Made by a program: the position numbers and the translations under genes. Positions 1-9,630 of a DNA stretch of 9,630 nt are shown one piece after another (the stretch's first letter is position 1; every line of letters starts with the position of its first letter). Under the pieces are notes generated by a model. It had not been told where the DNA came from and did not search any database. It saw only the letters and a list, made by a program, of their open reading frames with translations. This DNA comes from an uncultured Collinsella sp. (GTDB lineage: Bacteria > Actinomycetota > Coriobacteriia > Coriobacteriales > Coriobacteriaceae): contig UQEO01000073.1 of NCBI GenBank assembly GCA_900540095.1, forward strand, positions 1 to 9,630. The letters run 5' to 3'.

Positions 1-903
<903 letters not shown>

Positions 904-924
904 AGTCCGAGAGGGATGAGACGG

Positions 925-1620
925 ATGGACGAGAAGAACGAAGAGCTCGTGGACGCGCAGATCGTCGAAGAGGACAGCCGCATGTATGGGCACGCCGAGG
1001 GCGAGCCTGGTGGCGAGGTCGCTGACGAGCCGGCGCTGGTGCTGGGCGACGACGACCCGCACGATGCCGAGCTGCACGAGAAGATTCTTTCGGAGGAGTG
1101 CGCCTGGAAGGGCAAGATCCTCGACGTCCACCGTCTTGAGGTTGAACTGCCCAACGGTCACCGCAGCGCCCGCGATATCGTTCGCCATCCGGGTGCGGCG
1201 GCCGTTGTGGCACTGACCGAGAGCGGCAAGATCGTACTGGTGCGTCAGTACCGCACCGCCATCGACCGCGTGACGGTCGAGATTCCCGCCGGCAAGCTCG
1301 ATCCAGGCGAGGACCCGCTCGATTGCGCCAAGCGTGAGCTGCATGAGGAGACGGGCTTTAGGGCCGGTCGCATTCGCTTTTTGACGTCGATTGTCACGTC
1401 CTGCGGCTTCTGTGACGAGATCATTCACATCTACCTGGCCACCAAGCTCGAGTTTGATGCGCCCAACCCCGATGATGATGAGTTCGTCAACGTGGATCTG
1501 GTGCCGCTGCACGAGCTGATCGACGCTGTGCTCGATGGCAAGATCGAAGATGCCAAGACCGTCGTGGGCGCCTTGGCCTGCGATAGCATCGCGCATAGGT
1601 TGGGCGGAGCCGAACTCTAG
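925..1620 (+). CDS. Nudix hydrolase, ADP-ribose pyrophosphatase-like (NudF family)
   Basis: This 231-residue cytoplasmic protein carries a perfect Nudix box, GX5EX7REUXEEXGU, at residues 123-145 (GKLDPGE ... RELHEETGF), the Mg-binding catalytic helix-loop. VRQYR (106-110) and EIPAGK (119-124) before the box are typical of ADP-ribose pyrophosphatases, which split ADP-ribose into AMP and ribose 5-phosphate. The family usually has SPGF about 15 residues after the box. Here it reads SCGF, with Cys160 where Pro is expected, so substrate choice is uncertain. An acidic, low-complexity stretch of about 58 residues precedes the catalytic domain and makes the protein longer than the usual 180-205. Start choice: GAGAGGG at 909-915 lies 9 nt before ATG 925. 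It touches ATG 916 and so fits that one poorly. ATG 982 also has a reasonable AAGAGGA (968-974) and would remove part of the acidic tail. The gene probably shares a transcript with purD. Confidence 0.9.
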   Translation: MDEKNEELVDAQIVEEDSRMYGHAEGEPGGEVADEPALVLGDDDPHDAELHEKILSEECAWKGKILDVHRLEVELPNGHRSARDIVRHPGAAAVVALTESGKIVLVRQYRTAIDRVTVEIPAGKLDPGEDPLDCAKRELHEETGFRAGRIRFLTSIVTSCGFCDEIIHIYLATKLEFDAPNPDDDEFVNVDLVPLHELIDAVLDGKIEDAKTVVGALACDSIAHRLGGAEL

Positions 1621-1648
1621 GTTACGCGGTTTTACCAAACCGCGTAAC
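1621..1648 (+). repeat. Perfect 12-bp inverted repeat just after the Nudix stop codon
   Basis: GTTACGCGGTTT (1621-1632) and AAACCGCGTAAC (1637-1648) are exact reverse complements around a TACC loop. The first arm starts on the base after the TAG stop. A stem this long would fold stably in RNA and could end transcription or protect the 3' end of the purD-Nudix message. No T-run follows (the next bases are GAGTCGACG), so it is not a standard intrinsic terminator. Confidence 0.8.
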
Positions 1649-1661
1649 GAGTCGACGCTGC

Positions 1662-1759
1662 AAACGCCCCTAAGCGGCAATCTGCCTTTCAATCGTCGCT
1701 CGCGTACCGAAGTACGCGTCGCTCCTCTTTCAAGGCACCTTGCTCGCTTAGGGACGTTT
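1662..1759. repeat. 98-bp nested palindromic element with internal direct repeats
   Basis: Three stems stack around one centre. The outer arms AAACGCCCCTAAGCG (1662-1676) and CGCTTAGGGACGTTT (1745-1759) pair with one mismatch, and four more pairs (1677-1680 with 1740-1743) form past a single bulged T at 1744. The middle arms are TGCCTT (1683-1688) and AAGGCA (1732-1737). The inner arms are CGCGTAC (1701-1707) and GTACGCG (1712-1718) around a CGAA loop, which reads C(UUCG)G, a very stable tetraloop, in RNA from the minus strand. Between the middle and inner stems, CTTTCAA (1686-1692, 1727-1733) and CGTCGCT (1694-1700, 1717-1723) sit in mirror positions but in the same orientation, so the element is not a plain hairpin. 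It could be an interspersed palindromic repeat, a relic of a miniature mobile element, or a structured RNA. No open reading frame of note lies in it. Confidence 0.75.
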
Positions 1760-1867
1760 TCGCTGACGTTGCCAGAACATCGGCGTTATGCTTGTTGGGC
1801 TGCTTTTCTTTCAACTCGAACGGTTCAACCAGATTTCTCACCCTATTTATTTCTCCCCGAGGACTGC

Positions 1868-3637
1868 ATGTTTAAGCGTTTTCTTTCTTATTACAAGCCC
1901 CAGATGGGGCTTTTTGTTGCCGATACTGTTTGCGCCCTGGTGCTTGCCGCCATTGACCTGGCGTTTCCTATCATTCTGCGCAATCTGACCGGCGGGCTCT
2001 TTACCCAGGGTCAGGCTGCTATTATGCAGGCGCTCGTTATGATCGCGGTCGGCTTGGTACTGATGTATGCCATCCGTTGCGCCTGTCGCTACTTTGTGAG
2101 TTACTGGGGCCACGTGATGGGCGCGCGCATGGAGTCCAAGATGCGCGAGGACCTGTTCGATCAGTATGAGCGCTTTAGCTTTGCGTACTTCGATCGCAAC
2201 AGCTCGGGTGACATGATGAGCCGCGTGGTCAACGACTTGTTCGATATCTGCGAGGCGGCACACCACGTGCCCGAGTGGATTATCATCTGCGGCATCGAGA
2301 TCGTCGGTTCGTTTGTGATTCTCTTTGCTATCGCCCCGGTGCTGGCGCTTGCCATGGCCGTGGTGACGGCGGTGTTTGCGGTCATCATGTTTTGGCAGAA
2401 CATGCGCATGCGCGAGGTCTTCAGCGACAACCGCAAAAAGATCAGCGGTATTAATGCTCAGCTGCAGGATTCGCTGGCAGGCATGCGCGTGGTCAAGAGT
2501 TTTGCGAACGAGGAGGCTGAGCGCTCCAAGTTCCGCGCCTCGAACGACCGCTATCTTTCGTCCAAGGAGAATATGTATCACGCCATGGGCGTCTACACAG
2601 CGACGTATGGCCTGCTCTCGGGCGTGCTGTACGTGATTGTGGTGCTGCTGGGTGGTTGGCTCGTTGCCCAGGGTCAGCTGCAGGCGGTCGATATGGCGAC
2701 CTTTGCACTCTACATTTCGCTGTTCTGCACCCCGCTCGAGACGCTTGTGAACTCGGCTGAGACGTATCAGAAGGCCATCGCCGGCTTTAAGCGTATGGAC
2801 GAGGTGCTTTCGACCGCTCCGGATATTCAGGATAAGCCGGGTGCCACGGACCTGCAGGTGACGGCTGGCGCGGTTGAATATCGCGACGTGTGCTTTAGCT
2901 ACGAGGACGTTGAGCTCGGCGCAGGCGAGGGGGCTCGTCCCGTGATCGACCACATGGATCTGTCCATCAAGCCCGGACAGACCATTGCCCTGGTTGGCCC
3001 CTCGGGCGGTGGCAAGTCCACAACGTGTTCGCTGCTGCCGCGCTTTTACGACGTGGCTGAGGGATCCATCAGCATCGACGGCCAGGACGTGCGTGACGTG
3101 ACGCAACAGAGTCTGCGCCGCGCCATTGGCCTGGTGCAGCAGGATGTCTATCTGTTTGACGGTACGATTGGCGAGAACATCGCCTACGGCAAGCCAGGCG
3201 CCACGGCAGAAGAAGTCGCCGAGGCCGCCCGCCGCGCCAATATCGATGCTTTCATTGAGTCGCTGCCGCAGGGCTACGACACGGTCGTGGGCGAGCGCGG
3301 CAGCCGTCTTTCGGGCGGCCAAAAGCAGCGCGTAGCCATTGCGCGCGTGTTTCTCAAGAACCCCAAGATCTTGATCCTGGACGAGGCGACGAGCGCCTTG
3401 GATAACGAGAGTGAGGAGGCGGTGCAGGAGTCGCTCGAGCGCCTGGCGCGCGGTCGCACCACGATCATCATCGCCCACCGTCTCTCGACCATTAAGCATG
3501 CCGACGAGATTGCGACCGTCGAGCATGGTCGCGTTGTGGAACGTGGCACGCACGAGCAGCTTCTCGCCCGTGGCGGCACCTATGCCCGTTACTATCGAAT
3601 GCAGTTCGAAGGTGCGCGTGCGCACGAGCTCGACTGA
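1868..3637 (+). CDS. ABC exporter half-transporter (fused membrane and ATPase domains)
   Basis: The 589-residue protein has the single-chain layout of MsbA/Sav1866-type exporters, which work as homo- or heterodimers in the cytoplasmic membrane and pump lipids, drugs or peptides outward. The membrane domain (about 1-315) shows hydrophobic stretches near 14-38, 52-78, 137-177 (two helices) and 248-288 (two helices). The ATPase domain has Walker A GPSGGGKS (377-384), Q-loop Gln425 in QQDVYLF, the exporter X-loop GERGS, signature LSGGQ (481-485), Walker B ILILDE (501-506) with catalytic Glu506, the D-loop SALD, and H-loop His537. All are intact, so it should be active. About 10 extra residues lie between the A-loop FSY (near 345) and the core strand. 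ATG 1868 is chosen because CGAGGA (1858-1863) stands 4 nt before it and the protein begins as relatives do. The frame stays open further upstream only through the palindromic region. The substrate cannot be told. It is translated with the next gene. Confidence 0.95.
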   Translation: MFKRFLSYYKPQMGLFVADTVCALVLAAIDLAFPIILRNLTGGLFTQGQAAIMQALVMIAVGLVLMYAIRCACRYFVSYWGHVMGARMESKMREDLFDQYERFSFAYFDRNSSGDMMSRVVNDLFDICEAAHHVPEWIIICGIEIVGSFVILFAIAPVLALAMAVVTAVFAVIMFWQNMRMREVFSDNRKKISGINAQLQDSLAGMRVVKSFANEEAERSKFRASNDRYLSSKENMYHAMGVYTATYGLLSGVLYVIVVLLGGWLVAQGQLQAVDMATFALYISLFCTPLETLVNSAETYQKAIAGFKRMDEVLSTAPDIQDKPGATDLQVTAGAVEYRDVCFSYEDVELGAGEGARPVIDHMDLSIKPGQTIALVGPSGGGKSTTCSLLPRFYDVAEGSISIDGQDVRDVTQQSLRRAIGLVQQDVYLFDGTIGENIAYGKPGATAEEVAEAARRANIDAFIESLPQGYDTVVGERGSRLSGGQKQRVAIARVFLKNPKILILDEATSALDNESEEAVQESLERLARGRTTIIIAHRLSTIKHADEIATVEHGRVVERGTHEQLLARGGTYARYYRMQFEGARAHELD

Positions 3638-3656
3638 TTGATATGACAGGAAGTAT

Positions 3657-4622
3657 ATGGCTGAGAAGAACCCTTTGACTCCGGAAGAAGTGACGGAGTT
3701 GTTCTCCGAGATCGACGCATCCGGCGTTTTGGATCCGACGCTTGCCAAAAAGCGCACCGAGCGCATGCGCGAAAAAGAGGCAGCGGCCAAGCGCGGCGAC
3801 AAGGCGGCGCTGGCGCAGCTTCGCAGCGAAGATCGCGCAAGCCAGACAAAACAGATCGACCCGCTGTCCGAGGACGACCCTTCGGGCTCGCAGGTGAGCC
3901 ATACCATTACGAAGACCGCTATGGCTGTGGTCATCGGCATCCTTGTACTGATCGTGGGCATGCAGATTGGCTACGGCGTGATGCGCCGCCTGAACACTGC
4001 AAACCTGTCTGAGAGTGTTTCGGTGGATACCGTTTCCACGGCACTGAAGGGCGGCCTTGAGTGGGGTAACGGCTTTACGCAGTTCCCGCTCGACTTTACC
4101 GTCGACGAGGCGGACGAGCGCACAGGCACGGTCGAGGTAACGGTGTTGGACACGTCGTCTGCCAACGAGCTCGAGCTGCTGTCCAACGGGCAGATTCAGG
4201 CTGCGGCACTTGCGACCAACGCGTTGCTCAACGATAAGATTGACCGCGTGGTGTACAACGTGCACGCCTATATCGATGAGGACAGCAACATTCAGCACGA
4301 TTCCTTCTTTGGCATGTTCCCCGCGCGGGGCCACCAGAGCGCCATTTTGACGTTCGTGTGGACCAAGAGCTCATCCAACGCCACGAGTATCGACTGGAAG
4401 ATGCGCATCGTGAGTATGGATGACACCATTGCCGAGCGCATTCAGAAGCAGGTGAACTCGGTGTCGTCGTTGATTGAGGACCCGGTGGTTAGCCAGACCA
4501 AGATTGACGAGGAAAAGGCCGAACGTGACCTGGAGCATCGTCTACATGGCCGCGAGATTTTCCGCGGTGGCAAGCCCGATCGCACGCCGTCCGAACTGCT
4601 GGAGCAGGACAAGAAAAAATAA
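3657..4622 (+). CDS. Uncharacterised single-pass membrane protein, possible partner of the ABC exporter
   Basis: I do not recognise this 321-residue protein. Residues 1-85 are highly charged, with a Lys/Arg/Glu-rich, probably helical stretch at about 28-62. One clear membrane helix follows (about 87-109, rich in Ala, Val, Ile and Leu), then a soluble domain of about 210 residues. The basic N-terminal part suggests it stays inside with the large domain outside, but the Arg pair just after the helix (110-111) makes the topology uncertain. The C-terminal domain alternates strand-like segments (TVEVTVLD, RVVYNVHAYI, AILTFVWTK, DWKMRIVSM) with a helix, ends in a charged tail finishing KKK, and contains no cysteine. 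There is no signal peptide cleavage site or lipobox. AGGAAG (3648-3653) precedes ATG 3657 closely. The gene lies 19 bp after the ABC exporter and is followed at once by a terminator, so the two form one unit. A role with the exporter is inference from position only. Confidence 0.85.
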   Translation: MAEKNPLTPEEVTELFSEIDASGVLDPTLAKKRTERMREKEAAAKRGDKAALAQLRSEDRASQTKQIDPLSEDDPSGSQVSHTITKTAMAVVIGILVLIVGMQIGYGVMRRLNTANLSESVSVDTVSTALKGGLEWGNGFTQFPLDFTVDEADERTGTVEVTVLDTSSANELELLSNGQIQAAALATNALLNDKIDRVVYNVHAYIDEDSNIQHDSFFGMFPARGHQSAILTFVWTKSSSNATSIDWKMRIVSMDDTIAERIQKQVNSVSSLIEDPVVSQTKIDEEKAERDLEHRLHGREIFRGGKPDRTPSELLEQDKKK

Positions 4623-4628
4623 GACGCC

Positions 4629-4668
4629 ATCATCCCGCGTGAGCCACAAGCCTCGCGGGATGATTTTT
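4629..4668 (+). terminator. Rho-independent terminator of the ABC exporter unit
   Basis: The arms ATCATCCCGCG (4629-4639) and CGCGGGATGAT (4654-4664) pair perfectly over 11 bp around a 14-nt loop. The stem runs into TTTTT (4664-4668). It starts 7 bp after the stop codon of the membrane protein and separates that unit from carAB. Confidence 0.93.
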
Positions 4669-4714
4669 AATCCCCGTCCCAGAAAAATCATTATGCATAG
4701 AAAGTCATAATTAT

Positions 4715-4732
4715 CATTTCGTAAACATTTCG
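4715..4732 (+). promoter_or_regulatory. Tandem CATTTCG heptamers in the AT-rich carAB upstream tract
   Basis: CATTTCG occurs at 4715-4721 and again at 4726-4732, 11 bp apart start to start, about one helical turn. The second copy is part of the small inverted repeat ATTTC-GAT-GAAAT (4727-4739). The tract around it (about 4664-4745) is much more AT-rich than the rest of the window. This spacing suits a regulator touching one face of the DNA. Since carbamoyl phosphate also feeds arginine synthesis, an ArgR-type site is possible, but I see no convincing match to the known ARG box. Confidence 0.3.
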
Positions 4733-4759
4733 ATGAAATTAACGCCATGAGACATGCTT

Positions 4760-4776
4760 GCGGTTACAATACCGCG
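4760..4776 (+). promoter_or_regulatory. Candidate -10 element of the carAB promoter inside an inverted repeat
   Basis: TACAAT at 4765-4770 is one base from the consensus TATAAT and would start transcription near 4776-4778, giving a leader of about 50 nt. It is flanked exactly by GCGGT (4760-4764) and ACCGC (4771-4775), so it sits in the loop of a 5-bp palindrome that could be an operator. The -35 side is weak: no TTGACA-like hexamer lies at 16-18 bp, and TTAACG (4739-4744) is 20 bp away. A promoter must lie between the terminator and carA, but this exact placement is tentative. Confidence 0.4.
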
Positions 4777-4799
4777 AGGCCTAACTACCAACCTTTAAG

Positions 4800-4817
4800 C
4801 CGGTCCGGAGAGACCGG
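4800..4817 (+). promoter_or_regulatory. PyrR-binding-like RNA hairpin next to the carA ribosome binding site
   Basis: CCGGTC (4800-4805) and GACCGG (4812-4817) pair around CGGAGA. The segment TCCGGAGAG (4804-4812) fits the invariant core UCCNGNGAG of the PyrR-binding consensus ARUCCNGNGAGGYU, with a U-A pair where the consensus has U opposite G. PyrR binds such loops when UMP or UTP is high. In Bacillus this controls attenuation. In Mycobacterium smegmatis a hairpin of this type blocks translation of the pyr operon. Here the Shine-Dalgarno AAGGAG (4819-4824) follows the stem by one base and no terminator lies between it and carA, which points to translational control of carAB. PyrR itself is not in the window. 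Confidence 0.7.
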
Positions 4818-4828
4818 GAAGGAGAATT

Positions 4829-6268
4829 ATGGCGAATAACCATACTGCGGGCACTGCTGCCCGCACCTTCGCGCCCAGCGAGCTTTGCCAGCGCATGCTG
4901 GCCAAAACCAGCAAGGGCACCTGCGGTCCCTGCATCCTGTACCTTGAGGATGGGACCATTTTTTATGGCCGTGCATGCGGTGCCGAGGGTACCGCGACCG
5001 GCGAGGTCTGCTTCAACACCTCGCTTGAGGGCTACTTTGAGGTCATGACCGACCCGAGCTATGCCGGCCAAATCGTAACCATGACCTATCCGCAGATCGG
5101 CAACTACGGCATCGACGAGACCGACGTCCAGTCGGCCTTCCCCGGTGATACCGCCCGCCCTGCGAGCGCTCCGGCCATGCGCGGCATGATCGTCCGCGAC
5201 ATGTGCGCCACGCCTTCCAACTGGCGCTCGGCCGTCAGCGTGCCGGAGTACCTGCGTGCCCACGGTATCGTCGCTATCGAGGGTGTCGACACCCGCGCTC
5301 TTGTGCGCCACCTGCGCGACAACGGCTCCAAGATGGGCATTATCTCGACGGAAATCTTTGACGTCGCCGAGCTTGCCGAGCGTCTGGCCGCCGCGCCGAC
5401 GCTGGTCGGCGAGAACCTGGTCAAGACCGTGAGTTGCCCCGCGCCTCACAAGTTTGCAGCTGCCGACCTGCCCGCTACGCATGACTTTGCGCTTGCCCCT
5501 GCCGCTCCTGCCCGCCGCAAAGTGGTCGCCTACGACTGCGGCGTCAAGCGCGGCATTCTGGAGGGCCTCGTCCGCGCCGGCTGCGACCTGACCGTCGTGC
5601 CGTGGGATACGCCCGCAAGTGAGGTGCTCGACATGAATCCCGACGGCGTCTTTTTGTCCAACGGCCCCGGCGACCCCGACGCCGTGGTGGAGACCTACGA
5701 GCAGGTGCAGCAGTTGATCGGCAAGGTGCCGGTCTTTGGCATTTGCCTGGGCCATCAGATGATCAGCCTGGCCTGCGGCGCCCAGATGGAAAAGCTTAAA
5801 TTCGGTCACCGCGGTGGCAACCAGCCGGTCATGAACCTGGTAAGCCGTCGCGTGGAGATTACCGCGCAAAACCATGGCTTTGGCCTGCTGTTCCCCAGCC
5901 TGGGCAAGCTTGTCCCCGAGCTTTCGGGCGGCGAGACCGAGCATGCGGCCGATGGAGATCTGCGCGCCTGGGTGCGCCGCGGAATCGCGCCGGTCGTGAT
6001 GAACGAGCGCTTTGGTCGCATTCGCCTGACGCATGTGAACCTCAACGACGGCACCGCCGAGGGCATCCAGCTGCTCGACGCCCCGTGCTTCTCGGTCCAG
6101 TACCACCCCGAGGCTTCGCCTGGCCCCACCGATGCCCACTATCTCTTTACCGCCTTTACGCGACTCATGGACGGCGAGGAGAACTACCTGGACATCGATA
6201 CCGCGAAGGACCGCCTTGCCGGCTGGAACTTTGCTGAGTCCGAGACCGCTGAGACCGAGGAGAACTAA
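4829..6268 (+). CDS. carA: Carbamoyl-phosphate synthetase small subunit (glutaminase), enlarged form
   Basis: CarA frees ammonia from glutamine and channels it to CarB for carbamoyl phosphate, the precursor of pyrimidines and arginine. The N-terminal CPSase domain shows LEDGTIFYG (39-47) and the signature FNTSLEGYFEVMTDPSYAGQI (62-82). The class I amidotransferase domain shows SNGPGDPD (277-284), GICLGHQ with nucleophile Cys306, KFGHRGGNQPV (324-334), NHGF (348-351), LNDGT (405-409), and HPEASPGPTDAH with catalytic His426 and Glu428. All triad residues are present. At 479 residues it is about 80-100 longer than usual. The extra parts are an N-terminal extension of about 34 residues holding Cys20 and a CGPC motif (32-35), an in-frame insertion of about 36 residues between NHGF and the following TH, and an acidic tail. 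ATG 4829 follows AAGGAG at a 4-nt gap, right after the PyrR-like hairpin. The stop is one base before carB. Confidence 0.97.
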   Translation: MANNHTAGTAARTFAPSELCQRMLAKTSKGTCGPCILYLEDGTIFYGRACGAEGTATGEVCFNTSLEGYFEVMTDPSYAGQIVTMTYPQIGNYGIDETDVQSAFPGDTARPASAPAMRGMIVRDMCATPSNWRSAVSVPEYLRAHGIVAIEGVDTRALVRHLRDNGSKMGIISTEIFDVAELAERLAAAPTLVGENLVKTVSCPAPHKFAAADLPATHDFALAPAAPARRKVVAYDCGVKRGILEGLVRAGCDLTVVPWDTPASEVLDMNPDGVFLSNGPGDPDAVVETYEQVQQLIGKVPVFGICLGHQMISLACGAQMEKLKFGHRGGNQPVMNLVSRRVEITAQNHGFGLLFPSLGKLVPELSGGETEHAADGDLRAWVRRGIAPVVMNERFGRIRLTHVNLNDGTAEGIQLLDAPCFSVQYHPEASPGPTDAHYLFTAFTRLMDGEENYLDIDTAKDRLAGWNFAESETAETEEN

Positions 6269-6269
6269 T

Positions 6270-9584
<3,315 letters not shown>

Positions 9585-9604
9585 ATTGACCTGTCCGGCC
9601 GGGG

Positions 9605-9630
9605 CGGAGGGGGCCGAGTTTCCCCCTTCG
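9605..9630 (+). terminator. Probable carAB terminator hairpin, cut by the window edge
   Basis: CGGAGGGGG (9605-9613) pairs with CCCCCTTCG (9622-9630) over 9 bp, including one G-T wobble, around an 8-nt loop. It begins 20 bp after the carB stop and its second arm ends on the last base of the window. A T-run, which would confirm an intrinsic terminator, would lie just outside and cannot be seen. Confidence 0.5.

Noticed and set aside
1694..1723. The two CGTCGCT copies as a CRISPR-like or satellite array.
   Set aside because: Only two short copies exist, inside a palindrome, with no regular spacers and no cas genes nearby.
1844..1850. TATTTAT as a -10 element for the ABC exporter unit.
   Set aside because: No acceptable -35 lies at the right distance, and transcription would start almost on the ribosome binding site. 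The promoter of this unit is probably within 1760-1867 but cannot be placed.
1535..1867. Upstream extension of the ABC exporter frame by 111 codons.
   Set aside because: It overlaps the Nudix gene and reads through the palindromes. The encoded residues resemble no exporter, and ATG 1868 has a good ribosome binding site and a normal N-terminus.
4747..4839. A 30-codon frame crossing the carAB leader and ending inside carA, a possible leader peptide.
   Set aside because: No ribosome binding site precedes it, its start lies upstream of the likely transcription start, and it has no run of regulatory codons. It overlaps the hairpin only by chance.
6132..6269. Upstream extension of the carB frame by 46 codons.
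   Set aside because: It lies inside the carA coding sequence in another frame, and the true start at 6270 has its own Shine-Dalgarno and matches the family N-terminus.

Overview
The window looks like a core-metabolism segment of a high-GC actinobacterium. The GC-rich third positions, the strong GAG/GAC/GCC codon preference and the protein sequences fit the Coriobacteriia, with Collinsella or a close relative the best guess. That placement is inference from sequence style, not a database match. All six genes lie on the + strand and the window is densely coded.

Layout. (1) 1-903: the 3' part of purD (GAR synthetase, purine synthesis). It is followed after 21 bp by an ADP-ribose-pyrophosphatase-like Nudix hydrolase (925-1620), probably in the same transcript. 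(2) 1621-1867: a 247-bp gap filled by two palindromic structures. One is a perfect 12-bp-stem hairpin directly after the Nudix stop. The other is a roughly 98-bp nested palindrome that also carries direct repeats. This is the least explained DNA in the window. (3) 1868-4622: a two-gene unit made of a complete half-size ABC exporter and, 19 bp later, an unrecognised 321-residue single-pass membrane protein. It is closed by a textbook rho-independent terminator (4629-4668). (4) 4669-4828: the carAB control region, with an AT-rich tract, tandem heptamers, a TACAAT -10 candidate inside an inverted repeat, and a small hairpin against the Shine-Dalgarno sequence. The hairpin loop matches the core of the PyrR-binding RNA consensus. 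(5) 4829-9584: carA and carB, one base apart, encode both subunits of carbamoyl-phosphate synthetase. A hairpin at the window's right edge is probably the start of their terminator.

How it works together. purD serves purine synthesis and carAB makes carbamoyl phosphate for pyrimidines and arginine. The PyrR-like hairpin suggests carAB translation is lowered when uridine nucleotides are plentiful, as described for mycobacterial pyr leaders. The CarB C-terminal domain appears to keep the residues of a nucleotide effector site. The ABC exporter and its partner form a separate unit of unknown substrate.

Nothing here shows a new defence or mobile system. The points worth following up are the compound palindromic element at 1662-1759, the PyrR-like leader, an enlarged CarA, a Nudix enzyme lacking the family's usual proline, and the uncharacterised membrane protein beside the exporter.
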